From CAYYIS01 sp964470965 (GTDB taxonomy: Bacteria > JAAXHH01 > JABIQT01), in NCBI GenBank assembly GCA_964470965.1, contig CAYYIS010000058.1:1-29321 (forward strand): DNA of 29,321 nt. Reading direction: 5' to 3'. Positions 17,081-24,506 of this stretch are shown here, one piece after another. How positions within the stretch are numbered: the stretch's first letter is position 1; each line of letters begins with the position of its first letter. The translations under genes were made by a program, and so were the position numbers. A model generated the notes under the pieces. The model ran no database searches and was not told the origin of the DNA. It worked only from the letters and a program-made list of their open reading frames with translations.

Positions 17081-17752
17081 CGTTATATAATAATGAAATT
17101 TAGCAGGTGATTTACGTTAGTATATGAGATCACGTGCAGGCGTCAATCAATATTGTGGAAGCAAGTGCCGCCAAGCAGTCACTGGAGATTCCTGACGACT
17201 ACCTTGAGACCTTTCCCTGACCCCACCGGATGGCAATCCTGTTCAAATATCACCGGCCCGGGCACCCTGATGTCCTCGGGAGAAGACAGCAGCGCTGGAG
17301 AGTCCATGGAACCTTCAAGAGGTATCCTGCGCTGTTGTGCTAAGGCGTCCGACTGATGTAGTGAACATTTACGGTTGTTGAGGGCGTGGATGTCAGAAAG
17401 GTCACCCTCCGCACTGTGTCGAAGAGGTCGCGGTCGAGGCGATGCGGCACGTGGAATGGGAAGTTGGAGGTAGGGCATCCCTTCATACCGACGCCAACCG
17501 CTCTTCTATTAAACGGTCCTTGAGTGCCGGGCCGGTGTGTCCGTGGTCAATTTATATGAATTCGCAAGGATACTGCCGGTGCTTGAGCACACCGAACCGT
17601 GAAGAACAGAGTTGGTTATGACGGTCAGGGTGTTGCTTGTAACCAGGTATTGTAGTTCCCTTTCTGAATACGCTTTGACAACCTGAGTGTTTCTTCGCAT
17701 CTATATGAAACACATTGAAATCCTACGTTAAGAATCCGGAGAAGAAAGCACC
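17081..17752. other. 672-base divergent intergenic region
   Basis: It separates the minus-strand amidohydrolase gene from the plus-strand solute-binding-protein gene and must carry promoters for both. I find no complete gene. One plus-strand frame near 17413-17460 reads HCVEEVAVEAMRHVEWEVGG-like protein, interrupted on either side, which could be a gene remnant; no family is recognisable. A candidate promoter near 17675 is listed separately. Confidence 0.45.
17675..17705 (+). promoter_or_regulatory. Candidate sigma70-type promoter for the solute-binding-protein gene
   Basis: TTGACA at 17675-17680 is a perfect -35 hexamer. A TCTATAT stretch follows at 17699-17705, which gives a somewhat long spacing (18-19 bases) to a weak -10 match. 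It lies about 50 bases before the ATG at 17753, whose own ribosome-binding site is GGAGAAG. Confidence 0.3.
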
Positions 17753-19423
17753 ATGAAGAAAAAAAGTCTATATTTCGTTATCTGGATTGTCTCCGGGGCA
17801 CTTGTTTTTCTCACCGTCACCGGTCTGATGCCTGCTAGGCATACCAACAGCATCGGAAAGGTTCTGCCCCCGGATGCGGCGCCTCCGGCAAACCAGGAAT
17901 ACCGTTATCTCGCCAACGAACCGACCAGCCTGGATATCACTGTGGCCGTGTATACGGCAGATGGCAGCGAATTTCTGTTCGAACCGTTGACCGTGATGGA
18001 TGAAAACAACAGTCTGCTTCCCGGTGCTGCCGAATCCTGGGAAGCCTCCGAAGACGGACGCACCTGGACATTCCACATGCGCAAGCGTGCCCTCTGGAGC
18101 GATGGTCGCCCCCAGACCGCCGGGGATTTCGAATACGCACTGAAGCGGGCGCTCAATCCCATGAGCGGCAATGTTTATCCTTTTCCGTATTACGTGTTGA
18201 AAAATGCGGAAGCCTACAACCAGGGGAAGCTTAAGAATCCTAATCTCGTCGGCATCCGGGCTGTCGATGAGTACACGCTTATCATCGAAACTGAAAACCC
18301 CTGTCCTTATCTTCCCCTGATCATGTCATACAAAACGTCGGTGCCGGTTCCGAAATGGCAGGTCGACAAGTACGGGGACCGCTGGTCCAACGATGAAAAC
18401 TGTGTAAGCAATTCAAGCTACAAGCTGGTGGACTGGCGATCCGGCGACCGCCTTTTGTTTGAGCTGGATTCCAATTACAACGGACGCCATAAGGGCTATC
18501 TGGAACGTATCGTGCGGATCATCAGCAATGTGGAAACCGGTATCAGCACAGGAATATCGCCGTATGAAAACGATGAGGTGCACCAGATTGGAGTCAGCCC
18601 CACGGAGTTGCCGCGCGTCAAGATGGATCCGCAACTCAAGAACGAGTTGTACATCAATCCCATATTTCAAACCTGGTATCTGTTTTTCCAGACCCTAAAG
18701 CCGCCGTTTAACGATGTCCGTGTGCGCAAGGCTATCGCACATGCCATTGACAGAGAAGCCATCTGCAGGGTGCTTCTACAGGGAACCGGCGCACCGGCCT
18801 ACACGATGCTGCCTCCGGGTTTTCCGGGATATGTGGGCGATAAGTACAAAACGCTGCAGGAATACAACCCTTCAAGAGCCAAACACCTTCTATCGGAAGC
18901 CGGATATCCGGGCGGGCGTGGTTTTCCCGTGGTCGAATGCTGGCTACGCGGCGCAGGACGTGATATGGTGGCCGAAGCGATTCAGGCGATGCTTAAGGAG
19001 AACCTGGGCATTAACATGAAGATACTGGGGCAGGATCGTAAAGTATACGTAGACAATATGTACCGGTACAATATCCCCATGAGCCTGATCACGTTCGTCT
19101 ACGATTTTGTCGATCCTCACAACATGCTGGGGATGGTTTGGCATTCCCGTCCGAAAGGCACTGGTCGCCACGACTGGACCAGTAAAACTTTTGATCGCCT
19201 TGTGGATGATGCCGCAAGCGAGATGGATACGGAGAAGCGGACGCAGATGTACGACGAGGCAGAGCGTATACTGGCATCGGATGTGGGAGGTGTGTTCATT
19301 CATCATCCTCTGCCAATGACGCTACGCAAACCCTGGCTGAAGGGTATCGAGAAAAACAACGCCGGATACTATACCTCCCGCCAGCCGATCACAATGACTA
19401 AACTCTATATAGGAGACCGTTGA
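17753..19423 (+). CDS. Family-5 (OppA/DppA-type) ABC solute-binding protein
   Basis: The 556-residue protein matches the SBP_bac_5 family throughout: the N-terminal RYLANEPTSLDITV segment, FEPLTVMDENN and LLPGAAESWEASEDGRTWTF (start of the binding lobe), WSDGRPQTAGDFEYALKR, the second-lobe PPFNDVRVRKAIAHAIDRE, and NPSRAKHLLSEAGYPGG. Such proteins capture oligopeptides or similar ligands for an ABC importer. The N-terminus (residues 6-28) is hydrophobic but has no lipobox Cys and no clear cleavage site, so the protein may be membrane-tethered rather than a lipoprotein. No permease or ATPase gene is nearby. GGAGAAG precedes the ATG, and the ceramidase-like gene starts 4 bases after its stop. 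Confidence 0.9.
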   Translation: MKKKSLYFVIWIVSGALVFLTVTGLMPARHTNSIGKVLPPDAAPPANQEYRYLANEPTSLDITVAVYTADGSEFLFEPLTVMDENNSLLPGAAESWEASEDGRTWTFHMRKRALWSDGRPQTAGDFEYALKRALNPMSGNVYPFPYYVLKNAEAYNQGKLKNPNLVGIRAVDEYTLIIETENPCPYLPLIMSYKTSVPVPKWQVDKYGDRWSNDENCVSNSSYKLVDWRSGDRLLFELDSNYNGRHKGYLERIVRIISNVETGISTGISPYENDEVHQIGVSPTELPRVKMDPQLKNELYINPIFQTWYLFFQTLKPPFNDVRVRKAIAHAIDREAICRVLLQGTGAPAYTMLPPGFPGYVGDKYKTLQEYNPSRAKHLLSEAGYPGGRGFPVVECWLRGAGRDMVAEAIQAMLKENLGINMKILGQDRKVYVDNMYRYNIPMSLITFVYDFVDPHNMLGMVWHSRPKGTGRHDWTSKTFDRLVDDAASEMDTEKRTQMYDEAERILASDVGGVFIHHPLPMTLRKPWLKGIEKNNAGYYTSRQPITMTKLYIGDR

Positions 19424-19427
19424 AAAC

Positions 19428-20702
19428 GTGCCCTCAACCATCCCGGTCGGCATCGCCGAAATCGATATCACCCCAGACTATCCGGTCCGTTTAAGCGGAT
19501 ACGGTGCGCGCCGCGACGAAACTACCCGGGTGGAGACTCCTCTACGCGCTAAAGCGCTGGCCATCGGAAACGAGCAACCAGCGCTTCTAATTACGTTGGA
19601 AAACTGCGGCGTGACGAACACGTTCACCACGGAAATAGCCAAACGGCTTCGTGGCGGCGCTGGTCTGCCGGAAGATCGTCTGACCATCTGCTACAGCCAT
19701 ACCCACACCGGGCCGTGTCTGACCGGTGCAGCACCCATGTTATTCAGCACGGACATCCCGCCGGGTCATCAGAAGAACATAGACCGCTACACAGGGGAAC
19801 TCCTCGACAAACTTGTAGAGATTGGTCTCGCTGCTTTGACAGAACAAAAGCCGGCGTACCTATCATGGACCCAAGGCCATGCCGGGTTCGCCGCTAACCG
19901 CCGAAATCAGGTCGGTCCCGTAGACCACGTGATGCCGATGATGCGGATCACGGATGCGGAAGGCAATCTGAAAGCGGTCTGGTTAAGTTATGCCTGCCAC
20001 TGCACCACGCTGGGCAGCGAGGCCAACTTCACCTGCGGGGACTGGGCGGGTTTTGCACAGGATCGTATCGAACGGACTCATCCCGGCGTTATGACCTTCG
20101 TATCCATAGGATGTGCTGCGGATGCCAACCCGTTTCCCCGTTGCGGGCTGGCGTATGCGCGGCAGCACGGGGATGAAATCGCCACTGAAGTAGACAGGCT
20201 GTTGTCGCAACAATTTACGTCCCTGTCCGGCGAACCAGTCTGTCGTCAGGATCGTATTGACCTACCGTTCGATATCCCGCCGACTCTGGAGGAATGGCGT
20301 GAGAAAGAAGCTGCAGGCGGACCGGCAGGATATCACGCCGGGAAATGGCTGACTTTCCTGGATCGAGGGGGGGCATTGCCGGCCACCTATAGCTTTCCTA
20401 TTCAAACCTGGACGTTCGGCGATGACCTCACGATGGTATTCCTTGCAGGAGAAGTAGTGGCCGACTATCCAATTCGCATGCGTAGGCTTTACGATCCCGC
20501 AAAACTCTGGATCGGCGCATATGCCAATGACTTTCCGGGATACGTTCCGTCCCGCCGGGTCTGGCAGGAAGGCGGATACGAAGGAGGAGACGCCACGGTA
20601 TATTTCGGGTTGGTAAACCGATTTTCCGAAGATATCGAGGACAGAATTTTCGAGGCGGTGGGGCGTTTGATTCCCTCTCCTTTTCTGAGAGAAAACGAAT
20701 AG
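19428..20702 (+). CDS. Neutral/alkaline ceramidase N-terminal-domain-like protein
   Basis: The 424-residue product matches the N-terminal domain of neutral/alkaline non-lysosomal ceramidases (PF04734). It starts VGIAEIDITPDYPVRLSGY and has the zinc motif SHTHTGP (H91, H93), NRRNQVGPVDHVM, YACHCTTLG and a GCAADANPFPR segment. Eukaryotic and Pseudomonas ceramidases are longer and have a C-terminal Ig-like domain; this one is only the catalytic part, as is common in bacterial stand-alone homologues of unknown substrate. There is no signal peptide, unlike secreted ceramidases, so a cytoplasmic amide hydrolase is likelier than a true ceramidase. The start is GTG, 4 bases after the upstream stop, with AGGAG inside the preceding gene end, so translation is probably coupled to the solute-binding protein. 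Confidence 0.85.
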   Translation: MPSTIPVGIAEIDITPDYPVRLSGYGARRDETTRVETPLRAKALAIGNEQPALLITLENCGVTNTFTTEIAKRLRGGAGLPEDRLTICYSHTHTGPCLTGAAPMLFSTDIPPGHQKNIDRYTGELLDKLVEIGLAALTEQKPAYLSWTQGHAGFAANRRNQVGPVDHVMPMMRITDAEGNLKAVWLSYACHCTTLGSEANFTCGDWAGFAQDRIERTHPGVMTFVSIGCAADANPFPRCGLAYARQHGDEIATEVDRLLSQQFTSLSGEPVCRQDRIDLPFDIPPTLEEWREKEAAGGPAGYHAGKWLTFLDRGGALPATYSFPIQTWTFGDDLTMVFLAGEVVADYPIRMRRLYDPAKLWIGAYANDFPGYVPSRRVWQEGGYEGGDATVYFGLVNRFSEDIEDRIFEAVGRLIPSPFLRENE

Positions 20703-20705
20703 GTT

Positions 20706-21617
20706 CTACTTCAACTGCACGGCGTGTTCTGCGATATACCGTTCGACATCCTCAGGATCCACCGCGCCTATGAACGTCCCGTCCGGCGGTATGTGCAGAA
20801 AAGGCTCCGCACAGGCAAGTCCATGCTTCTCTCCAACGGTGGTAAAATCCGTTAAACCAAAGAGCCGAATGTAAGCCCGGTCGGCGGCTTCTTCATCACC
20901 GTCCAGTACTGGAAGTTTTTTACCCTGTGCGGCTAGCCGGTCTCTGAGGCGGGAGCCATTGGCCCCCGCTGGTCCCTGGGATTTGTTCACGCTCAAGGCC
21001 GCAATCTTACGCTCGATATACGGTTCGATATCTACAACCCGGTTGTACGGCTGCCCGGCCCGACACACCCAGTAGTATTGCTCCCGCACCGTATGGGGCG
21101 TAAGTCCTGCGGCCGTGTGTTCCGGGTAATCCTTCCCCATTCCCGCCATCCATCGTGCTGCTTCCACCGCCTGTGCCGTGGCAACATGATCCGGGTTTTC
21201 TTCTCCGTGTCCCCAGGGATTGAATGTAAATACTGTGTCCACCTTCAACGCCCGGAACAGAAAAATCAATCGGGCGCGCAATTCGACTGGTGATGCTTCA
21301 TCCAAACGGTGGTTTCGATATCCAAGGTTATATACCCCCTTAAACCCCATGACCCGTGCCAGCTCGTCCGTTTCCCGTTCGTTACGCAGTATGGTTTCAC
21401 CAATGCTGGGTGTGGGGGCACATTTTTCATCGTTGGTAGTCTGGATCAGGTAGCCGCTGAATCCTTCGTCCATGAGTTTGGCGACCGTGCCGGCACAGAA
21501 AAGAGGAATGTCGTCCGCATGGGCCTGCACCGCTGCCAGGACCTTACCCGTGTGCGGCTTGCCGGGCACCGCTCGCTCGATCTCAATGTGTTCGCAGGGG
21601 GTACCCTGTCTGGCCAT
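20706..21617 (-). CDS. PIG-L family N-deacetylase
   Basis: The 303-residue protein belongs to the LmbE/PIG-L family of zinc-dependent deacetylases, which remove acetyl groups from GlcNAc-type substrates or hydrolyse mycothiol- and bacillithiol-like amides. The N-terminal motif is QAHADD (H33, D35, D36) instead of the usual HPDD, with Ala in place of Pro. The second zinc region is ENPDHVAT, following the NPWGHGEE segment. The GYRNHRLDE segment and the central NERETDELARVMG helix are typical. There is no signal peptide. A very good ribosome-binding site (CCGGAGGAATT) precedes the ATG. It converges with the ceramidase-like gene, with only 3 bases between stop codons, so the two must share a transcription-end region. 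Confidence 0.9.
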   Translation of the reverse strand: MARQGTPCEHIEIERAVPGKPHTGKVLAAVQAHADDIPLFCAGTVAKLMDEGFSGYLIQTTNDEKCAPTPSIGETILRNERETDELARVMGFKGVYNLGYRNHRLDEASPVELRARLIFLFRALKVDTVFTFNPWGHGEENPDHVATAQAVEAARWMAGMGKDYPEHTAAGLTPHTVREQYYWVCRAGQPYNRVVDIEPYIERKIAALSVNKSQGPAGANGSRLRDRLAAQGKKLPVLDGDEEAADRAYIRLFGLTDFTTVGEKHGLACAEPFLHIPPDGTFIGAVDPEDVERYIAEHAVQLK

Positions 21618-22469
21618 AGTAATTCCTCCGGAATGAGTCCTGGTTCAGTTGGTTTAATGAGGTGGTTTCTTATGCGATGGACACACCGTAACGGTGAGTG
21701 GTCTACCAGCCCGCACAGGAACAGAGATGCCAGAAAGACTGGCCCTGAAGATGTTTTATCAATGCCTTTCCTTCCACTTTAGTGGCTGATGAAATGCACC
21801 TTAACCCGCAGAAACAATCCGGGGGTGCCGATAAATTTAACCGGCCTTGTCAATATATTTCGATTGGACCACGTGTCTGGAGCCACAGATCCTGCTATTG
21901 TAAACCGAGCGGCCCGGCGATGTGTGTCGCTCAAAATCCTGCACCCACGGAGGGCGTTCCGAAAATATACGGACCGCACGTAAATTCGTTTGCTTTTTCT
22001 ACATCCTATGAAAGAGTCGTTCGGCTGCCGGTGTCTGGGAGATTGCATGTCGGAATAGCGCGGGATAGCTTCCGAAGACCCAGCGCACGTTTTTCCACCA
22101 GGCGATCTCTGCCTTTTTACCCATGAATTTGATAGCTGCCTGTGCCGTAAAATCTTACTGCGAATGTTCAATTTGGGATAACCTGAAATGCTCGACGGGG
22201 AGGCCCTCATCCGCTAATTGTAAGTGACTCACCCGGAAATTGAGAGTTAAGACCGTGTTTGCCTAAGCGATAGGGCTTCGCCGCTCCGGCTGTATCTGGC
22301 ATACGGCTACCGGTCCACGGAATCACAACGTCCGATACCGTACCGGTCGGGTAAGCCCCCGTCAGGTTTTCGCACTTGTGGGAAAAAGGTGGTTCCTCTG
22401 ATCACGTTCACGGATGGGGAGTATTCCTAGTTTCTTTAGGAAGGTAAAATGGTGTTTCCGTCCAAACTT
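21618..22469. other. 852-base stretch without a clear gene; possible decayed coding sequence
   Basis: This lies upstream of the PIG-L gene. Several short frames are open on both strands, none with a ribosome-binding site and recognisable product. On the minus strand a frame from 22262 to about 21840 is protein-like (AEIAWWKNVRWVFGSYP) but broken by in-frame stops at 22155-22157 and 21999-22001. I do not recognise a family. The PIG-L promoter presumably lies in the left end. Confidence 0.4.
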
Positions 22470-22643
22470 TTATCGATTCCGTGTCGTTCGGCCGGTGTTG
22501 GGATTTTCCGGCGGGAGCAGGATATCCTGCTCCTCGGTGGCAACAAGAGTCACACGGTTGAACCGCTCTTCCAACTCTGCATCGAGTTTCCAGAGACCGG
22601 ACCCCTTCAGGCATGGTGCTTTATATTGCACGAAGCGCCCCAT
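22470..22643 (-). CDS. Possible 57-residue protein after the Gfo/Idh gene
   Basis: An ATG at 22643 preceded by GGGAAGGAACGATCCTT opens a frame of 57 codons ending in TAA (22470-22472). It starts 35 bases after the end of the Gfo/Idh oxidoreductase on the same strand, as the next gene in a transcript would. The product is mixed and soluble-looking (WKLDAELEERFNRVTLVA, then EEQDILLPPENP) with an Arg-rich tail and no signal peptide or membrane segment. I do not recognise the family. It could also be the head of a longer gene cut by an early stop, since the next codons stay open for about 30 residues. Confidence 0.4.
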   Translation of the reverse strand: MGRFVQYKAPCLKGSGLWKLDAELEERFNRVTLVATEEQDILLPPENPNTGRTTRNR

Positions 22644-22678
22644 AAGGATCGTTCCTTCCCTTACAGCGACTGGCCAAA

Positions 22679-23704
22679 TCAGAAGACAACCGGTTTCTGC
22701 GGCTGGCCCGTCCGATTCGATTCAATGGCTGCATCACAGACCGCCACAATCCTGGCGCCGACCCGCGCTGGGATAGGGTTCTCAATTTTTCCGTCGAGTG
22801 AATCCAGAAACTCTGTCACCGAACTACCCCAGCCGTGTCCCCCCACTTCGGCGTCTCCTGAAGAATCTTCGAGCGTAACCGTCTCTTCGTGACGACGAGA
22901 TAACTCTCCTTTGTAAAGGGTCCCATTGGTGCCATGAACAGCCAGGAAACCGCAGCCTGACTCCGTCCATTGATTTCCGGAACATCCACTGGTGACAAAA
23001 ACCTTGCCGAGTGCTTCGTTTTCGAAGCGCATTACCACGATGTAACAGTCGTCGGACGGAAACTCGGGTGCGCTAAGTTTGCTGCTGTAGGCAAATACCT
23101 CGGTCACCGGTGAATCGATAGTCCACAGCATGATATCGATTGGGTGACAACCGCCGCCCAGCAGGATGTTCTGGGGATTGTCCTTATCGATACGCCAGGC
23201 GGTATAGTGCGGACTTTCAGGGTTATAATGGGACCAGAGGTCGTGGATGTATTCCCCCTGTATGAAGAAAACCCGTCCTACCTCCCCTGCTCGGGCGGCC
23301 ACCGCCATTTCTCGCCAGGGGTACATGTAACGTACTGTATGATCGGTCATCACCTGCAGACCGGTCCGTTCCTGAGCATCGACGATGCGCTGAGCATCCT
23401 CGGCCGTGGTGGCGAGTGGCTTCTCGATGAGCACGTGGCAGCCGTGTTCGAGCGCCATGATGGATTGGTCCGCATGCAGATGATCCGGCCCTGCTACGAC
23501 CACGATGTCCGGGCTGACCTGGTCGAGCAGTCGCTGGTAGTCGTCGCCGGTTAACGCGTTAGGGTGGGCCTTCATTGATTTTTCGAGCTGAGCAGGGTCG
23601 GGTTCGAAAAGACCTGTGATACGGACCCGTCCATCCTGACTCATTATCCCTGCGACATGCCTGCCTGCGCCGCCGCTGCCACAAATTAGTGCTGAATATG
23701 GCAT
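22679..23704 (-). CDS. Gfo/Idh/MocA-family oxidoreductase
   Basis: The 341-residue protein has the two-domain layout of the family. An N-terminal Rossmann domain carries the NAD(P) turn GSGGAG (residues 9-14) and the conserved EKPLA (E94-K95-P96). The C-terminal beta-sheet domain has the GGGCHPIDIMLW segment with catalytic-type H187 and D190. These enzymes oxidise or reduce sugars, inositols or amino sugars in the cytoplasm, and the exact substrate cannot be read from sequence. There is no Tat or Sec signal. AAAAGG lies before the ATG. It is 98 bases downstream of the Rieske gene on the same strand, so it may be in that transcript or have its own promoter. Confidence 0.92.
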   Translation of the reverse strand: MPYSALICGSGGAGRHVAGIMSQDGRVRITGLFEPDPAQLEKSMKAHPNALTGDDYQRLLDQVSPDIVVVAGPDHLHADQSIMALEHGCHVLIEKPLATTAEDAQRIVDAQERTGLQVMTDHTVRYMYPWREMAVAARAGEVGRVFFIQGEYIHDLWSHYNPESPHYTAWRIDKDNPQNILLGGGCHPIDIMLWTIDSPVTEVFAYSSKLSAPEFPSDDCYIVVMRFENEALGKVFVTSGCSGNQWTESGCGFLAVHGTNGTLYKGELSRRHEETVTLEDSSGDAEVGGHGWGSSVTEFLDSLDGKIENPIPARVGARIVAVCDAAIESNRTGQPQKPVVF

Positions 23705-23802
23705 TGATTCGCCTGCCTTTTCAAGACTGTTTTCCTTAGTTTTGAGTCACAGTAGGTCTATAGATTCCGGCTGATGTTTTTGCGGCTGAATGAAACCGAG
23801 TT

Positions 23803-24498
23803 CTACACTTCCAACTCAATATCGTTGCCTGTAACTCTTACACGATATGTCTTTACTCCGTTGTAGGCGGGCGGCCCGGTTGCCTCCCCGGATGTAATAT
23901 TAAACGTCGCGCCGTGCAACGGGCAGACGATTTCGTTTCCTTCGACCTCACCATCGGAAAGGTTCGCCCGGGCGTGGCTGCATTTATCACGTAGCGCGTA
24001 GAAATCCCCATCCAGGTTGAACAACGCGATCTGTTCACCAGCTACTTCGACGGGTGTGCAGCACCCCTCTTTAACATCTTCAACAACGGCAACTTTGATG
24101 AAATTTCCGTCTTGGAGTGGCTGTTGCCTGTCGGAAGAGGCTTCCTTGTCGGAGATTTCATGTGTTGCATCAGAACCCTCTTTCACCTCTTCAACCGGTT
24201 CGATATGAACCGCGGCCGATTCTACTTCTGTAATCTCTGTCTTTTTCTCCACATGCTCTGGTTCTGCGACAGGAGGATCGAGAGGCATGGATGCAACAGG
24301 ATCCGTCGCTCTGGGAACGGATGCCCCAGGAGGCCGGGCCTTGGCAAGTTCGGACTTATGTCTTCTTAAGAAAATCAAACCAGTGATGAATAGGATAGTT
24401 CCAGCAATACTCCCAGTGGTCTCATCTCCGATATCACCGGATATACTTAGGATAATTACCAGAAGACCACCTATGATAAACATTGCAGAAATCAACAT
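23803..24498 (-). CDS. Membrane-tethered Rieske [2Fe-2S] protein
   Basis: The 231-residue protein has three parts. Two hydrophobic segments (about residues 3-20 and 30-45) form a membrane hairpin. A disordered Glu/Pro/Ala-rich linker spans about 50-130 (EVESAAVHIEPVEEVKEG). A Rieske domain (about 132-231) carries the cluster ligands C173-x-H175 in DKCSHARA and C192-x-x-H195 in VCPLHGATF. The domain is of the ferredoxin type, like the small subunits of ring-hydroxylating dioxygenases and nitrite reductase NirD, and so moves electrons. Tethering to the membrane by a long linker is unusual. AAGGAG for this gene lies in the last codons of the upstream propeller gene, which ends 8 bases before this start, indicating translational coupling. 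Confidence 0.87.
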   Translation of the reverse strand: MLISAMFIIGGLLVIILSISGDIGDETTGSIAGTILFITGLIFLRRHKSELAKARPPGASVPRATDPVASMPLDPPVAEPEHVEKKTEITEVESAAVHIEPVEEVKEGSDATHEISDKEASSDRQQPLQDGNFIKVAVVEDVKEGCCTPVEVAGEQIALFNLDGDFYALRDKCSHARANLSDGEVEGNEIVCPLHGATFNITSGEATGPPAYNGVKTYRVRVTGNDIELEV

Positions 24499-24506
24499 GA
24501 TTGGGC

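Noticed and set aside
21779..22210. A 143-codon minus-strand frame in the gap before the PIG-L gene
   Set aside because: Fully open, but Arg/Ser-rich with no ribosome-binding site or motif; the neighbouring frame looks more like protein yet is broken.
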